Assembly: GCA_965248135.1 (NCBI GenBank)
Contig: CBDFIN010000012.1
Location: 868,001-932,000 of the forward strand
DNA length: 64,000 bases
Direction: 5' to 3'
Source of the DNA: SZUA-100 sp965248135
Lineage (GTDB): Bacteria > Pseudomonadota > Alphaproteobacteria > Rhizobiales > Rhizobiaceae
This document shows positions 27,839 through 36,901 of the stretch, in pieces. The notes beneath the pieces were generated by a model. The model saw only the letters and a program-made list of their open reading frames with translations, was not told where the DNA came from and ran no database searches. The first letter of the stretch is position 1; each line of letters opens with the position of its first letter. The translations under genes were made by a program, and so were the position numbers.

Positions 27839-28738
27839 ATGGCGCATCGAATTGACGGTAAGGCTATTGCCGAGGATGTAATTGAGGAAGTTAAGGTACA
27901 GAGCAATCGTTTGATCGACGAGCACAGCGTAACGCCTGGTATCGCCGTGGTGATTGTCGGTGAAGACCCGGCCAGCAAGGTTTACGTTGCCTCCAAGGGA
28001 CGCAGAGCCAGAGAATGTGGCTTTCACTCGGTGCAGCATACGTTGCCGGCAGAAACCAGCGAACAAGACCTGTTGGAGTTGGTTGAAGAACTCAACAACG
28101 ATCCGGCCATTCACGGCATTCTGGTGCAGCTGCCCCTGCCCGACCATATCGATGAGGGCCGGGTGATCCAGACCATCAATCCCGATAAGGACGTCGATGG
28201 TTTTCACTATATCAATGTCGGCAGGCTGACCACCGGCGCGCTTGGCACCGCGTTCGTGCCCTGCACGCCGGCCGGTTCAATGATTCTCTTGCAGCGCAGC
28301 CTTGGGGAGAATTTCTCCGGTTTAAATGCAGTGGTCGTCGGTCGATCCAATATTGTCGGCAAGCCGATTGCGAGCCTATTATTGGCCGCCCATTGCACCG
28401 TTACAATAGCCCATAGCCGAACGAAAGACTTGCCGGCACTGTGCCGAACCGCCGACATTCTGATCGCCGCGGTCGGGCGTCCAGAAATGATCAAAGGTGA
28501 CTGGATCAAGCCCGGCGCGACCGTCATTGATGTGGGTATCAATCGTATCCCGGCCCCCGAAAGAGGTGAAGGCAAGAGCCGGCTTGTGGGCGATGTCGCC
28601 TTTGACGAAGCAGAAAAGGCTGCAGCCAGTATTACCCCGGTGCCAGGAGGGGTCGGCCCGATGACCATTGCGCTTTTGATGGCCAATACGCTCACCGCCG
28701 CCTATCGTCTGGCCGGTCTTGAGGCACCGCGCTTCTAA
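27839..28738 (+). CDS. folD: Bifunctional methylenetetrahydrofolate dehydrogenase/methenyltetrahydrofolate cyclohydrolase
   Basis: FolD oxidises 5,10-methylene-tetrahydrofolate with NADP and hydrolyses the product to 10-formyl-tetrahydrofolate. The 299-residue protein has the catalytic segment KVYVASKGRRARECG with the conserved Lys, QLPLPDHID, NPDKDVDGFH, PCTPAGSM, the Rossmann-like GRSNIVGKP, and PVPGGVGPMTIALLM. The ATG at 27839 gives the usual MAxxIDGKAIA start; an ATG at 27827 is an alternative. It is divergent from soxBDAG, whose product is its substrate, so the pair forms a logical one-carbon module. A strong terminator follows. Confidence 0.94.
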   Translation: MAHRIDGKAIAEDVIEEVKVQSNRLIDEHSVTPGIAVVIVGEDPASKVYVASKGRRARECGFHSVQHTLPAETSEQDLLELVEELNNDPAIHGILVQLPLPDHIDEGRVIQTINPDKDVDGFHYINVGRLTTGALGTAFVPCTPAGSMILLQRSLGENFSGLNAVVVGRSNIVGKPIASLLLAAHCTVTIAHSRTKDLPALCRTADILIAAVGRPEMIKGDWIKPGATVIDVGINRIPAPERGEGKSRLVGDVAFDEAEKAAASITPVPGGVGPMTIALLMANTLTAAYRLAGLEAPRF

Positions 28739-28797
28739 GAAGCATCTTTGGCAAGGCTGGCTATGGTGACGGTTAAGCGCCCAGGCAAATGTGCAAA

Positions 28798-28824
28798 AGC
28801 CCCGGATTTACCGGGGCTTTTTTT
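28798..28824 (+). terminator. Intrinsic terminator after folD
   Basis: AGCCCCGG and CCGGGGCT form a perfect eight-base-pair GC-rich stem around ATTTA, followed by a run of seven T. This is a textbook rho-independent terminator 60 bases after the folD stop. Confidence 0.92.
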
Positions 28825-28868
28825 CGACTGGAGATCGAAATAGCGGTCAGGGGTGGGAGGAAAGCGGT

Positions 28869-29198
28869 TTAGCCGCTGTAGGGTGAATAACAGGTGCGCA
28901 ACGCGCCGCTATAGCTCACCCAGGTATTGGATCTTGCATCATAGCTGCGGTAGCGATTGTAGCACCAGTTGGTGTGGGTGCGCCGGGAGCTGCGACGTGG
29001 GCGATAGTGGCGGTCATTGTAATAATGATCACCATAGTGGCGATTGTGGGAGTTGGCGATGGCAGCACCAACGACCAGGCCGCCAATTGCGCCAAGGGCT
29101 AGATTGCGTTCGCGCCGGCCAGCATCTGCTGTAAGGGTGCTAACGGTGAAAGTGGTCAGCGCCAGTGTGATAATCGCGGTTTTCTTGAATGCAGTCAT
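28869..29198 (-). CDS. BA14K-family protein
   Basis: This 109-residue protein starts with a hydrophobic export signal (KKTAIITLALTTFTVSTLTADAG), has a glycine-alanine membrane-like stretch (LALGAIGGLVVGAAIA), a His/Tyr/Arg-rich middle, and the C-terminal BA14K pattern with two Cys: CYNRYRSYDARSNTWVSYSG then LRTCYSPYSG. The family includes Brucella immunoreactive 14-kDa proteins with lectin-like activity and is frequent in Rhizobiales. The ATG at 29198 has GAGGGAA upstream and is preferred to a longer frame. It is convergent with folD across the terminator. Confidence 0.88.
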   Translation of the reverse strand: MTAFKKTAIITLALTTFTVSTLTADAGRRERNLALGAIGGLVVGAAIANSHNRHYGDHYYNDRHYRPRRSSRRTHTNWCYNRYRSYDARSNTWVSYSGALRTCYSPYSG

Positions 29199-29331
29199 GT
29201 TGGATATTCCCTCTATTTTGTGTTTGAGACAGCGAGTGGCGCCGTCTTGATGCACTGAATATGGAGAATAAAATCAATGTTGCCCGTGCAATCGGTCACA
29301 TGCGAGTATCGGAAGCGGAATTTTTGCGCGT

Positions 29332-30153
29332 TCAACCCTTTTTCTTCTTTTTCGGTTTGTCCTTGAGTTGGTTCCAGGTGTTCTGCTCCGACAATACCTT
29401 GCGCAGATAGGCGATGTTCGCCTGCGCCTGCTTGGGTGGCAGTTCGCCCGCAGCAATACTCTCGGCTTCGGCGAAGCGCCCCTGTAGTCCGACCACCAGG
29501 GCCAGGTTCTGGCGGATACGGCTGTCGGAGCGTGGCGCCTTGACAGCGTTGCGCATATAGCTCTCCGAGGTCTTCAGGTCGCCCTTCAACAGATAGGACA
29601 TGCCTAGATTGGACAGAATGGACGCTTCATTCGGGCTGAGATCAAGGGCCTTGCGATAGAGCGCCCGCGCCTCTTGTGGTTTGCCCAACTGGTCCAAAAT
29701 TGCGCCTTGCGCAGAAAGCAGACGCCAATCGGGATTGTCGGGCGTATAGGCGCGTTTAATCACACCCAGGGCCTTTTTCAAATCACCGGCGCTTGCCAGT
29801 GCCTTGCCATAGGCGGCAAGAACCTGCCGGTCCTTGGGGTGGGCTATAACGATCTGTTGCATAACAGCAAGGGCCTGCTCGTTACGGCCTGTCATACGCA
29901 GCACGTTGGCAAAATTCAGTCCAATGCGCTTGTCTTTGGGACTGCGGGTATAGGCTTTGTGCCAAAAGGCCCGTGCATCGTTGAGCTCGGTGGCCGACAT
30001 GGCTGAGATCGGCTTCTTGGACCCATGTCCGGTAGAGCCGGTGCTCATTCGCTTGGTCGCGCAGCCGGATGCCACCAGCATTGCCATCAGGCTAACCGCC
30101 AACACTAGTTTTCCGCCCTTCATTTGCTTTTTCGGGTAATGCTCAATAACCAT
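29332..30153 (-). CDS. TPR-repeat lipoprotein, TadD-like
   Basis: This 273-residue predicted lipoprotein has a lipobox VASGC near residue 31, after a hydrophobic segment starting at about residue 14. At least four tetratricopeptide repeats follow, for example GLNFANVLRMTGRNEQALAV, DWRLLSAQGAILDQLGKPQEA and ASILSNLGMSYLLKGDLKTSE. The tail is Lys-rich. Layout and size match TadD, the outer-membrane pilotin-like TPR lipoprotein of Flp/Tad pilus systems in alphaproteobacteria, but no other tad gene is in the window, so the role is tentative. The ATG at 30153 has AGGGAG at seven bases. Confidence 0.75.
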   Translation of the reverse strand: MVIEHYPKKQMKGGKLVLAVSLMAMLVASGCATKRMSTGSTGHGSKKPISAMSATELNDARAFWHKAYTRSPKDKRIGLNFANVLRMTGRNEQALAVMQQIVIAHPKDRQVLAAYGKALASAGDLKKALGVIKRAYTPDNPDWRLLSAQGAILDQLGKPQEARALYRKALDLSPNEASILSNLGMSYLLKGDLKTSESYMRNAVKAPRSDSRIRQNLALVVGLQGRFAEAESIAAGELPPKQAQANIAYLRKVLSEQNTWNQLKDKPKKKKKG

Positions 30154-30268
30154 AGATAAACTCCCTGGCGGACCTGACGCTGCTTGACTAATAAATATTC
30201 TGTTAACCCTAATGCATGGTTAACAAGTGCTGCTGGCACACCTGCTATTGTTCCTGGAGACAACGCGC

Positions 30269-31675
30269 ATGGACGACTTAATTGTAGCCGATGGCACTGC
30301 TTCAGTGCCGATTTGGAGATTGTCTAAGCCTTGCATGCTGCCCGACAATCTGCCCAAAAATATCGAGCGCTGGATCAAAGTTACTGGATTTTCTGCCAAG
30401 GCCGGTGAGATATCATTGGTCGGCGATGGCAAAGGTGAAATTGCTGCGGTGCTTTTAGGAAGCGGCGAAATCAATTCGAGCGATCCTGGCAAGCCCGCGC
30501 GCCTAACAATGACCATTGGCAAACTCGCAAGGTCCCTGCCGGCTGGCACCTATCATCTTGAGGGCAAGGAAGACGATGCCGATCTGGCTGCACTTTCCTG
30601 GTTGCTCGGTGGCTATTGTTTTGACCGCTACCAGACCAACAACAAGCGCAAGGACGACCAAAAGCCGGCTCTGGTGGCACCCAAGGGGGCTGATCTGGCA
30701 CGGGTCAGGCTGATATATGATGGTGCCCGGTTGACACGCGATCTGATCAATGTGCCGGCCAATGATTTGGGCCCCGAGGGTCTGGAACTGGCCTTCCGCA
30801 CCTTGGCCAGTGAACATGGCGCCGATGTTTCAATGACGCTTGGCGAAGCGCTACTGGAAAATAATCTGCCGATGATCCATGCCGTCGGGCGGGCGGCAAG
30901 CGAGGCCCCTCGCCTGCTTGATATGGCGTGGGGTAAAAGCAATCACCCGAAGTTAACCCTTGTTGGCAAGGGTGTGTGCTTTGATTCCGGCGGACTAAAC
31001 ATCAAACCCGGTAACTCCATGGCCTTGATGAAAAAGGACATGGGGGGTGCCGCCAATGTTTTGGGCCTTGCCTCTATGATCATGGCGGCCCGGTCGCCGG
31101 TTCGCCTGAGGGTGCTAATCCCTGCGGTAGAAAATGCCATTTCGGCGGGCGCCTACCGGCCTGGCGATATATTGCCCAGCCGAAAAGGCATTTCGGTGGA
31201 AATCGGCAACACCGACGCCGAGGGCCGGTTGGTTCTGGCCGATGCGCTGAGCCTTGCCGACGAAGAACAACCGGATTTGTTGATCGATATGGCAACTCTT
31301 ACCGGGGCCGCCCGGGTGGCGCTTGGCGCCGAATTACCGCCCGTTTACACCGACGATGATACGTTTGCAGCGGATGTTGCAACTGCCGGCCTTAGGCTCA
31401 ATGATCCGGTCTGGCGCATGCCGCTGTGGGCGCCCTATCAGGAGATGCTGGCCTCAAAGGTGGCCGATGTCAGTCATATCACGGCTGGTGGTTTTGCCGG
31501 CTCGGTCACGGCGGCACTGTTTTTGTCGCGCTTTGTCGAGCGGGCGGCAATCTGGGCACACCTTGATATTTTCGCCTGGTCACCGGTAGAAAAACCCTGG
31601 ACCCGCATCGGCGGTGAGGCACAAGCCATCCGCGCCCTTTTTGAGGTCATATCAAACCGTTATCCCGCCAGCTGA
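30269..31675 (+). CDS. Leucyl aminopeptidase family protein (M17)
   Basis: This 468-residue M17 metallopeptidase removes N-terminal residues from peptides in the cytoplasm. The catalytic domain has VGKGVCFDSGGLNIKPG (metal-binding and catalytic Lys region), MKKDMGGAA and the signature NTDAEGRLVLADAL with the Asp and Glu metal ligands. The N-terminal part is divergent from PepA, as usual in this alphaproteobacterial subgroup. The ATG at 30269 has GGAGA eight bases upstream. A MarR gene and an NlpC/P60 hydrolase follow, a neighbourhood familiar from Rhizobiales. Confidence 0.88.
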   Translation: MDDLIVADGTASVPIWRLSKPCMLPDNLPKNIERWIKVTGFSAKAGEISLVGDGKGEIAAVLLGSGEINSSDPGKPARLTMTIGKLARSLPAGTYHLEGKEDDADLAALSWLLGGYCFDRYQTNNKRKDDQKPALVAPKGADLARVRLIYDGARLTRDLINVPANDLGPEGLELAFRTLASEHGADVSMTLGEALLENNLPMIHAVGRAASEAPRLLDMAWGKSNHPKLTLVGKGVCFDSGGLNIKPGNSMALMKKDMGGAANVLGLASMIMAARSPVRLRVLIPAVENAISAGAYRPGDILPSRKGISVEIGNTDAEGRLVLADALSLADEEQPDLLIDMATLTGAARVALGAELPPVYTDDDTFAADVATAGLRLNDPVWRMPLWAPYQEMLASKVADVSHITAGGFAGSVTAALFLSRFVERAAIWAHLDIFAWSPVEKPWTRIGGEAQAIRALFEVISNRYPAS

Positions 31676-31772
31676 TGCCGCTGCACAGAATATTTGCCTT
31701 TTGGCAGGGTTTTGGTCTTAAATAGTAACGGAGCCGAAACCATATGAAGAATCCCGGCAGAATCGAGGCGCC

Positions 31773-32120
31773 GTGAACGAACTGCGACACCTTCAGGCAT
31801 TGCAATTGTGGCATGATGTATCATTGGCCATGGTGCATGAAAATACCCATGATTTGACCGTCAGACAAATAACCATTTTGTTAAACATCTATCTGGAACC
31901 GCCGCCTCTTACGGTGCGGGGGCTGGCCAGCAAATTGCAGGTGACCAAGCCGGTGATCACCCGGGCGCTCGATACAATGGGCATCAAGGGTCTTGTCAAA
32001 CGCCGGCGTGATGAGAGCGACCGGCGAAATGTGGTGATTCAGAAGACCCTTGAGGGGTCGCTCTATCTGGAGAAAATTGCCGAAATGATAGTTGAAAAAG
32101 TCCGCGGACTGCCGAGATGA
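31773..32120 (+). CDS. MarR-family transcriptional regulator (short)
   Basis: This 115-residue winged-helix protein starts at GTG, with a GAGG sequence nearby. It has the MarR core VRQITILLNIYLEPPPLTVRG, a recognition helix VTKPVITRALDTMGIKGLVK and the wing RRDESDRRNVVIQKT with the conserved DRR. It is shorter than a typical MarR protein by about 30 residues, lacking part of the dimerisation helices. It overlaps the NlpC/P60 gene by four bases (ATGA). Its target is unknown. Confidence 0.82.
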   Translation: MNELRHLQALQLWHDVSLAMVHENTHDLTVRQITILLNIYLEPPPLTVRGLASKLQVTKPVITRALDTMGIKGLVKRRRDESDRRNVVIQKTLEGSLYLEKIAEMIVEKVRGLPR

Positions 32121-32980
32121 ACGATTTGGACCTGCGCATCCACGCGATCAGGGAAGACCTTGCCGATGCACGGTTGCGGCACCGTGTTCGGGCCAGCCGG
32201 TATGTGGAGGGAATGCCTGCCCGGGTTGGCGCCAGTATTGCGGATGTTTTGAAGGAGCCTGGGTCAAGCGGGGCGATGGTTCGCCAGCTGATCTATGGTG
32301 AGCTGGTAACGATATTCGATACCAGCGACGGTTATTCATGGATTCAGCGCGCATGCGATGGCTATGTCGGCTATGTGCGTGCCGATTGTCTTGGTGACCC
32401 CGGGCCGCCGCCAACCCATGTGGTTTCACAACCGCGCACATTTGTCTATCCCGGTGCAGATTTGCGCTTTCCACGAACCGGTGAACTGTCGATGGGATCG
32501 CTGCTGCGGGTTACCGGTGAAACCGAAACCCGTGGCACGATCTACTCGATGCTGAATGACGGCAACGCTGTGATCGCCAAACATCTGCGCCCGGTCAGTG
32601 ACCACGCGGCAGATTTTGTATCCGTTGCGGCGCAATTGCTCCATACGCCCTATCTGTGGGGTGGTAATTCAGGCTTTGGCATCGATTGTTCTGGGCTGGT
32701 GCAGCTGGCGATGATGATGACGGGCAAATCTGTTGCCGCCGATTCTGACCAGCAGGCTGCAACCATCGGTGCGCCGACAGATACAGCAAACAAGAAGTAT
32801 GATAATCTTCGACGCGGCGATCTGGTGTTTTGGCAGGGTCACGCAGGAATCATGGAAGATGGCGACACGTTGCTGCACGCCAGCGGTCACACCATGAGCG
32901 TCTCACGCGAACCGCTTAATGAAGCGGTCGCGCGCATCGCCTATCTTTACGACTACCCAACTATTGTGCGGCGGCCATAA
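32117..32980 (+). CDS. NlpC/P60-family cell-wall endopeptidase with SH3-like N-terminal region
   Basis: This 287-residue protein has an N-terminal bacterial SH3-like region (about residues 45-155) and a C-terminal NlpC/P60 domain with catalytic Cys in GIDCSGLVQLA (about 190), His in GHAGIM (about 238) and LLHASGH. Such enzymes cut D-glutamyl-diaminopimelate bonds in peptidoglycan peptides. There is no evident signal peptide, so it may work on recycled muropeptides in the cytoplasm, which would fit its pairing with a cytoplasmic aminopeptidase. It is translationally coupled to the upstream MarR gene. Confidence 0.87.
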   Translation: MNDLDLRIHAIREDLADARLRHRVRASRYVEGMPARVGASIADVLKEPGSSGAMVRQLIYGELVTIFDTSDGYSWIQRACDGYVGYVRADCLGDPGPPPTHVVSQPRTFVYPGADLRFPRTGELSMGSLLRVTGETETRGTIYSMLNDGNAVIAKHLRPVSDHAADFVSVAAQLLHTPYLWGGNSGFGIDCSGLVQLAMMMTGKSVAADSDQQAATIGAPTDTANKKYDNLRRGDLVFWQGHAGIMEDGDTLLHASGHTMSVSREPLNEAVARIAYLYDYPTIVRRP

Positions 32981-32995
32981 CAGAACGGGAGCCAA

Positions 32996-33787
32996 TCAAG
33001 CCGCAGCGACCGCCCGCTTGGCCATTACCTTGACCAGATTGGCGCGGTATTCGGCATCACCGTGAATATCGGAAAGCATCGCCCCCTCATCAACGCTGCA
33101 GCCATCAATCGCATCAACGCTCCAGCTGCCTGCAAGTGCTGCTTCCATTTCGCCATGGCGAAAGACGCCATCTGAACCCGCCCCGGTTACCCCGACACGA
33201 ACACTACCGCCGGATTTGGCAACAAACACACCGGCCATCGCATAAAGCGAAGCCGGATTGGGAAATTTCTTGTAAGCGGCCTTTTTCGGCGCATCGAATT
33301 CCACCGCCTTGATGATCTCGTCGTCTTCCAGCGCTGTTTCAAACAGGCCATTGAAAAAGTCGTCCGCCGCGATTTTTCGCTGGTTGGTGACAATAGTAGC
33401 ATTCAACGCCACCATGGCGGCTGGATAATCGGCGGCCGGATCATTGTTGGCAATCGAACCGCCAATCGTGCCGCGATTGCGCACATGGGGATCGCCGATG
33501 TGAGAGGCAAGTTCGCAAAGTGCCGGGCAACTGGAAGCCAGCTTCTTGCTGGTGGCCACACCCGCGTGGGTGGTGCCGGCACCGATGCGTACCCTGCCAC
33601 CTTTGACGGAAACACCCACTTTACAGACACCGCCAAGATCAACCAGGTCGCTCGGGGCGGCAAGTCGCTGTTTCATGGTTGGAATGAGGGTCATTCCGCC
33701 TGAAAGGTATTTTCCGTCTTCAGCTTTGCGCATCGTCTTGACAGCTTTTTTGATGCTATCGGCTTTATGATACTTGGTTTCATACAT
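32996..33787 (-). CDS. coxM: Molybdenum hydroxylase medium (FAD) subunit, CoxM-type
   Basis: This 263-residue FAD-binding subunit of the xanthine oxidase/CO dehydrogenase family passes electrons from the iron-sulphur subunit. The two FAD motifs are visible: LSGGMTLIPTMKQRLAAP (about residues 28-45) and RNRGTIGGSIANNDPAADYP (about 104-123). It is the last gene of a three-gene operon in the order small, large, medium, which is the order usual for form II clusters. It is separated from coxL by about 42 bases. Confidence 0.88.
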   Translation of the reverse strand: MYETKYHKADSIKKAVKTMRKAEDGKYLSGGMTLIPTMKQRLAAPSDLVDLGGVCKVGVSVKGGRVRIGAGTTHAGVATSKKLASSCPALCELASHIGDPHVRNRGTIGGSIANNDPAADYPAAMVALNATIVTNQRKIAADDFFNGLFETALEDDEIIKAVEFDAPKKAAYKKFPNPASLYAMAGVFVAKSGGSVRVGVTGAGSDGVFRHGEMEAALAGSWSVDAIDGCSVDEGAMLSDIHGDAEYRANLVKVMAKRAVAAA

Positions 33788-33829
33788 GTCTGTTCTCCCT
33801 GCCGCGCCTACGCGTCGGCATTAATCTGA

Positions 33830-36172
33830 TTAACCGGTTTGCATTGCCGCCCAAACATTTTGCGGTGAGGCGGGCATGGCAAGATCATTATTGCCGATAG
33901 CATCGGTAATGGCGTTGATAACCGCCGGTGGTGAGCCTATCGCCCCGGCCTCGCCGCAACCCTTGATACCGAGCGGATTGCTCGGACACGCGGTCTCGGT
34001 GGTCGATACATTAAAGGATGGCACATCATGAGCCCGCGGCATGGCATAGTCCATATAGGAGCCGGTCAACAATTGTCCGTTACCATCGTAAACGGCATTT
34101 TCAAGCATCGCCTGGCCGATACCTTGCGCGACACCGCCATGGACCTGGCCGGCGACAATCATCGGATTGATGATGGTGCCGAAATCATCTGCTGCAACGA
34201 ACTGAATTATCTTGGTTACACCGGTTTCGGGATCAACTTCGACCTCGCAGACATAGCAGCCGGCCGGGAAGGTGAAGTTGGCCGGGTCATAGAAAGCCCC
34301 TTCCTTCAATCCAGGTTCCATACCTTCCGGCAAATTGTGGCCGGTATAGGCGGCAAGACATACCTCGTGCCAGCCAAGTTTCTTGTCCGTGCCGGCGACC
34401 TTGACCTCGCCATCCTCAATGACGATGTCGGTATCGGCGGCCTCCAACAGATGGGCGGCGATTTTCTTGGCCTTTGCCTCGACCTTGTCGAGTGCCTTGG
34501 AAATTGCCGACATGCCGACAGCACCGGAGCGCGAACCATAGGTTCCCATGCCGAACTGTACCTTGTCGGTATCGCCGTGAACAACCTGGACATTGTCAGT
34601 TGGCAGGCCAAAACGGTCCGCCACCAGTTGGGCAAAGGTCGTTTCGTGGCCCTGGCCATGGCTGTGGGAACCGGTAAGAATTTCCACCGTGCCGACCGGA
34701 TTGACCCGCACTTCGCCGGATTCCCAAAGGCCAACCCCGGCGCCGAGCGAACCGACCGCAGCAGATGGCGCAATGCCACAGGCCTCAATATAGCACGACA
34801 GGCCGATACCGCGCTTCTTGCCGCGTGATGCGGCTTCCGCCTTGCGGGTGGCAAATCCGGCATAGTCGGAAGCGCTCAATGCATTGTCGAGCGAGGCGCC
34901 GAAATCGCCCGTATCATAAGCCATAATGACCGGTGTCTGATAGGGAAACTCCTGGATGAAGTTTTGGCGCCGGAGTTCGGCTGGATCGACGCCGAGTTGA
35001 CGCGCTGCCGTTTCCATCATCCGCTCCATAACAAAACAGGCTTCCGGCCGACCTGCACCACGATAGGCATCGACCGGCACAGTGTTGGTGTAGACGGTGC
35101 GCACATTGGCGTGAATTGCCGGGATTACATACTGGCCGGAAAGCAGCGTCGCATAGAGATAAGTGGGCACGGAAGAGGAAAACAGCGACATATAGGCGCC
35201 AATATTGGCGATCGTATCAACCTTCAACGCGACGATCTTGTTGTTAGCGTCGAACGCCATCTCAGCGGTTGAAACGTGATCGCGTCCGTGGGCGTCGGTG
35301 ATAAATGCTTCAGACCGAGCGGCAGTCCATTTGACTGGAACACCGGCGCGCTTTGAGGCCCAAAGACAAACAATCTCTTCTGGATAAATGTAGATCTTTG
35401 AGCCGAAACCACCGCCGACATCAGGCGCAATAACCCGCAATTTGTGTTCAGGTGCCACCTGATAGAAGGCCGATAATACCAGCCGGGCAACATGGGGGTT
35501 CTGACTGGTGGTATAAAGAGTATGGTGTTCTTCTGCGGCATCATAAATCGCCAGCGCAGCACGCGGCTCCATGGCATTAGGCACCAGCCGGTTGTTGGTG
35601 ATATCCATTTTGACCACTTTAGCAGCACTTTCAATGGCAGCGTCAGTGGCGGCAGCATCGCCGATTTCCCAGTCGTAAATTAGATTTCCTGCAGCTTCCG
35701 GGTGTAGCTGCGGCGCGCCGTCTTTCAGTGCATCCACCGATGAGACAACGGGGGTAAGAACTTCATAGTCGACCGCCACCGCTTCTGCTGCCGTGCGGGC
35801 ATTGGCTTCGCTATCGGCGATAACAACAGCTGCCGCATCACCGACATAGCGCACATATTCGGTCGCCAGCGCCGACCAGGCGCCCATATTCATCGGGCTG
35901 CCATCCTTGGAATGGATCATCCAGCCGCAGATAATATTGCCAATGCCGTCGCCGGTCAGTTGCTTGCCGTCCAGCACCGCAACAACACCCGGCATGTCCT
36001 CGGCCGTGGATTTGTCTATGCCGTTGATCCTGGCATGGGCATGGGGCGAGCGCACGAAGGCCGCATGATGCTGGCCCGGCTCGTTAAAATCGTCGGTATA
36101 TTTGCCATTGCCGGTGATAAATCTCTTGTCTTCCTTGCGCAATACGCTGGCGCCGATGCCTTGTGCTCCCAT
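33830..36172 (-). CDS. coxL: Molybdenum hydroxylase large subunit, form II CoxL-type
   Basis: This 780-residue molybdopterin-cytosine-dinucleotide subunit has GGGFGSK (about 253-259), the active-site loop AYRGAGR at 369-375, a long Gly-rich SHSHGQGHETTFAQL cofactor segment and the catalytic Glu in GCGEAGAIG (about 740). The loop is AYRGAGR and not the AYxCSFR of form I CO dehydrogenase, and there is no Cys to bind copper. This places it in the form II group, for which CO oxidation is unproven and other hydroxylase substrates are possible. A 73-bp gap separates it from coxS. Maturation genes of the coxD/E/F type are not adjacent; a CoxE-like VWA gene lies 22 kb away. Confidence 0.9.
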   Translation of the reverse strand: MGAQGIGASVLRKEDKRFITGNGKYTDDFNEPGQHHAAFVRSPHAHARINGIDKSTAEDMPGVVAVLDGKQLTGDGIGNIICGWMIHSKDGSPMNMGAWSALATEYVRYVGDAAAVVIADSEANARTAAEAVAVDYEVLTPVVSSVDALKDGAPQLHPEAAGNLIYDWEIGDAAATDAAIESAAKVVKMDITNNRLVPNAMEPRAALAIYDAAEEHHTLYTTSQNPHVARLVLSAFYQVAPEHKLRVIAPDVGGGFGSKIYIYPEEIVCLWASKRAGVPVKWTAARSEAFITDAHGRDHVSTAEMAFDANNKIVALKVDTIANIGAYMSLFSSSVPTYLYATLLSGQYVIPAIHANVRTVYTNTVPVDAYRGAGRPEACFVMERMMETAARQLGVDPAELRRQNFIQEFPYQTPVIMAYDTGDFGASLDNALSASDYAGFATRKAEAASRGKKRGIGLSCYIEACGIAPSAAVGSLGAGVGLWESGEVRVNPVGTVEILTGSHSHGQGHETTFAQLVADRFGLPTDNVQVVHGDTDKVQFGMGTYGSRSGAVGMSAISKALDKVEAKAKKIAAHLLEAADTDIVIEDGEVKVAGTDKKLGWHEVCLAAYTGHNLPEGMEPGLKEGAFYDPANFTFPAGCYVCEVEVDPETGVTKIIQFVAADDFGTIINPMIVAGQVHGGVAQGIGQAMLENAVYDGNGQLLTGSYMDYAMPRAHDVPSFNVSTTETACPSNPLGIKGCGEAGAIGSPPAVINAITDAIGNNDLAMPASPQNVWAAMQTG

Positions 36173-36245
36173 TGAAAATTCTCCTCCATAAACTTTGCTT
36201 TAGCGGTAATTCTCTTGCCGGCCCATGTGAGCCGGCGGGCAAATC

Positions 36246-36719
36246 TCAAGTGCTTGCCATCTTGTCGGATGCCGCCTGAATGCTCTTGACGATGTTATGA
36301 TAGCCGGTGCAACGGCAAAGATTGCCATCAAGCTCGGCTCGAATGGTCTGTTCGTTAAGACCGGCCCCGTGACGCTTGATCATATCGACCGCAGACATAA
36401 TCATGCCCGGGGTGCAAAAGCCGCATTGCAAGCCATGATTTTCATGAAATGCCGTCTGCACGGGATGCAACTCGCCATTCGTCGCGATACCTTCAATGGT
36501 GGTGACCTTCGCCCCGTCGGCCTGAACAGCCAGCATGGTGCACGATTTGACCGCCTTGCCATTGACATGGACCACGCAGGCGCCGCATTGGGACGTGTCG
36601 CAACCGACATGGGTGCCGGTGAGGTTGAGGTTTTCGCGAATAAAATCGACCAACAATGTTCGGTCTTCAACCTTTGCCGATACTTTACGACCGTTCACGC
36701 GCATGGATACTGACGCCAT
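36246..36719 (-). CDS. coxS: Molybdenum hydroxylase small (2Fe-2S) subunit, CoxS-type
   Basis: This 157-residue subunit carries two 2Fe-2S clusters. The plant-ferredoxin-type site uses Cys40, Cys45, Cys48 and Cys60 (GCDTSQCGAC and KSC); the second uses Cys99, Cys102, Cys135 and Cys137 (CGFCTPG and CRCTGYHNI). The ATG at 36719 is preceded by GGGAGAAGGAA, a strong ribosome site; the longer open frame is not needed. It is the first gene of the coxSLM operon, with its promoter in the intergenic space that also carries a 150-bp repeat. Confidence 0.93.
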   Translation of the reverse strand: MASVSMRVNGRKVSAKVEDRTLLVDFIRENLNLTGTHVGCDTSQCGACVVHVNGKAVKSCTMLAVQADGAKVTTIEGIATNGELHPVQTAFHENHGLQCGFCTPGMIMSAVDMIKRHGAGLNEQTIRAELDGNLCRCTGYHNIVKSIQAASDKMAST

Positions 36720-36901
36720 TTCCTTCTCCCTTACACCGTTGGCCGCTCCACTGAGTTGAAGCTCTATGGTGGGCCAGTTAATTTTTTTCCGGTATTTCAG
36801 TCTAGGATGCAAAGGGTTTTATTGGCAAGAGGTTTATAAGATTTCACCTCATTGCACCTTGCACCTAGATTTATGCCCGCCAATGCGCACTTGTAGTTGA
36901 T

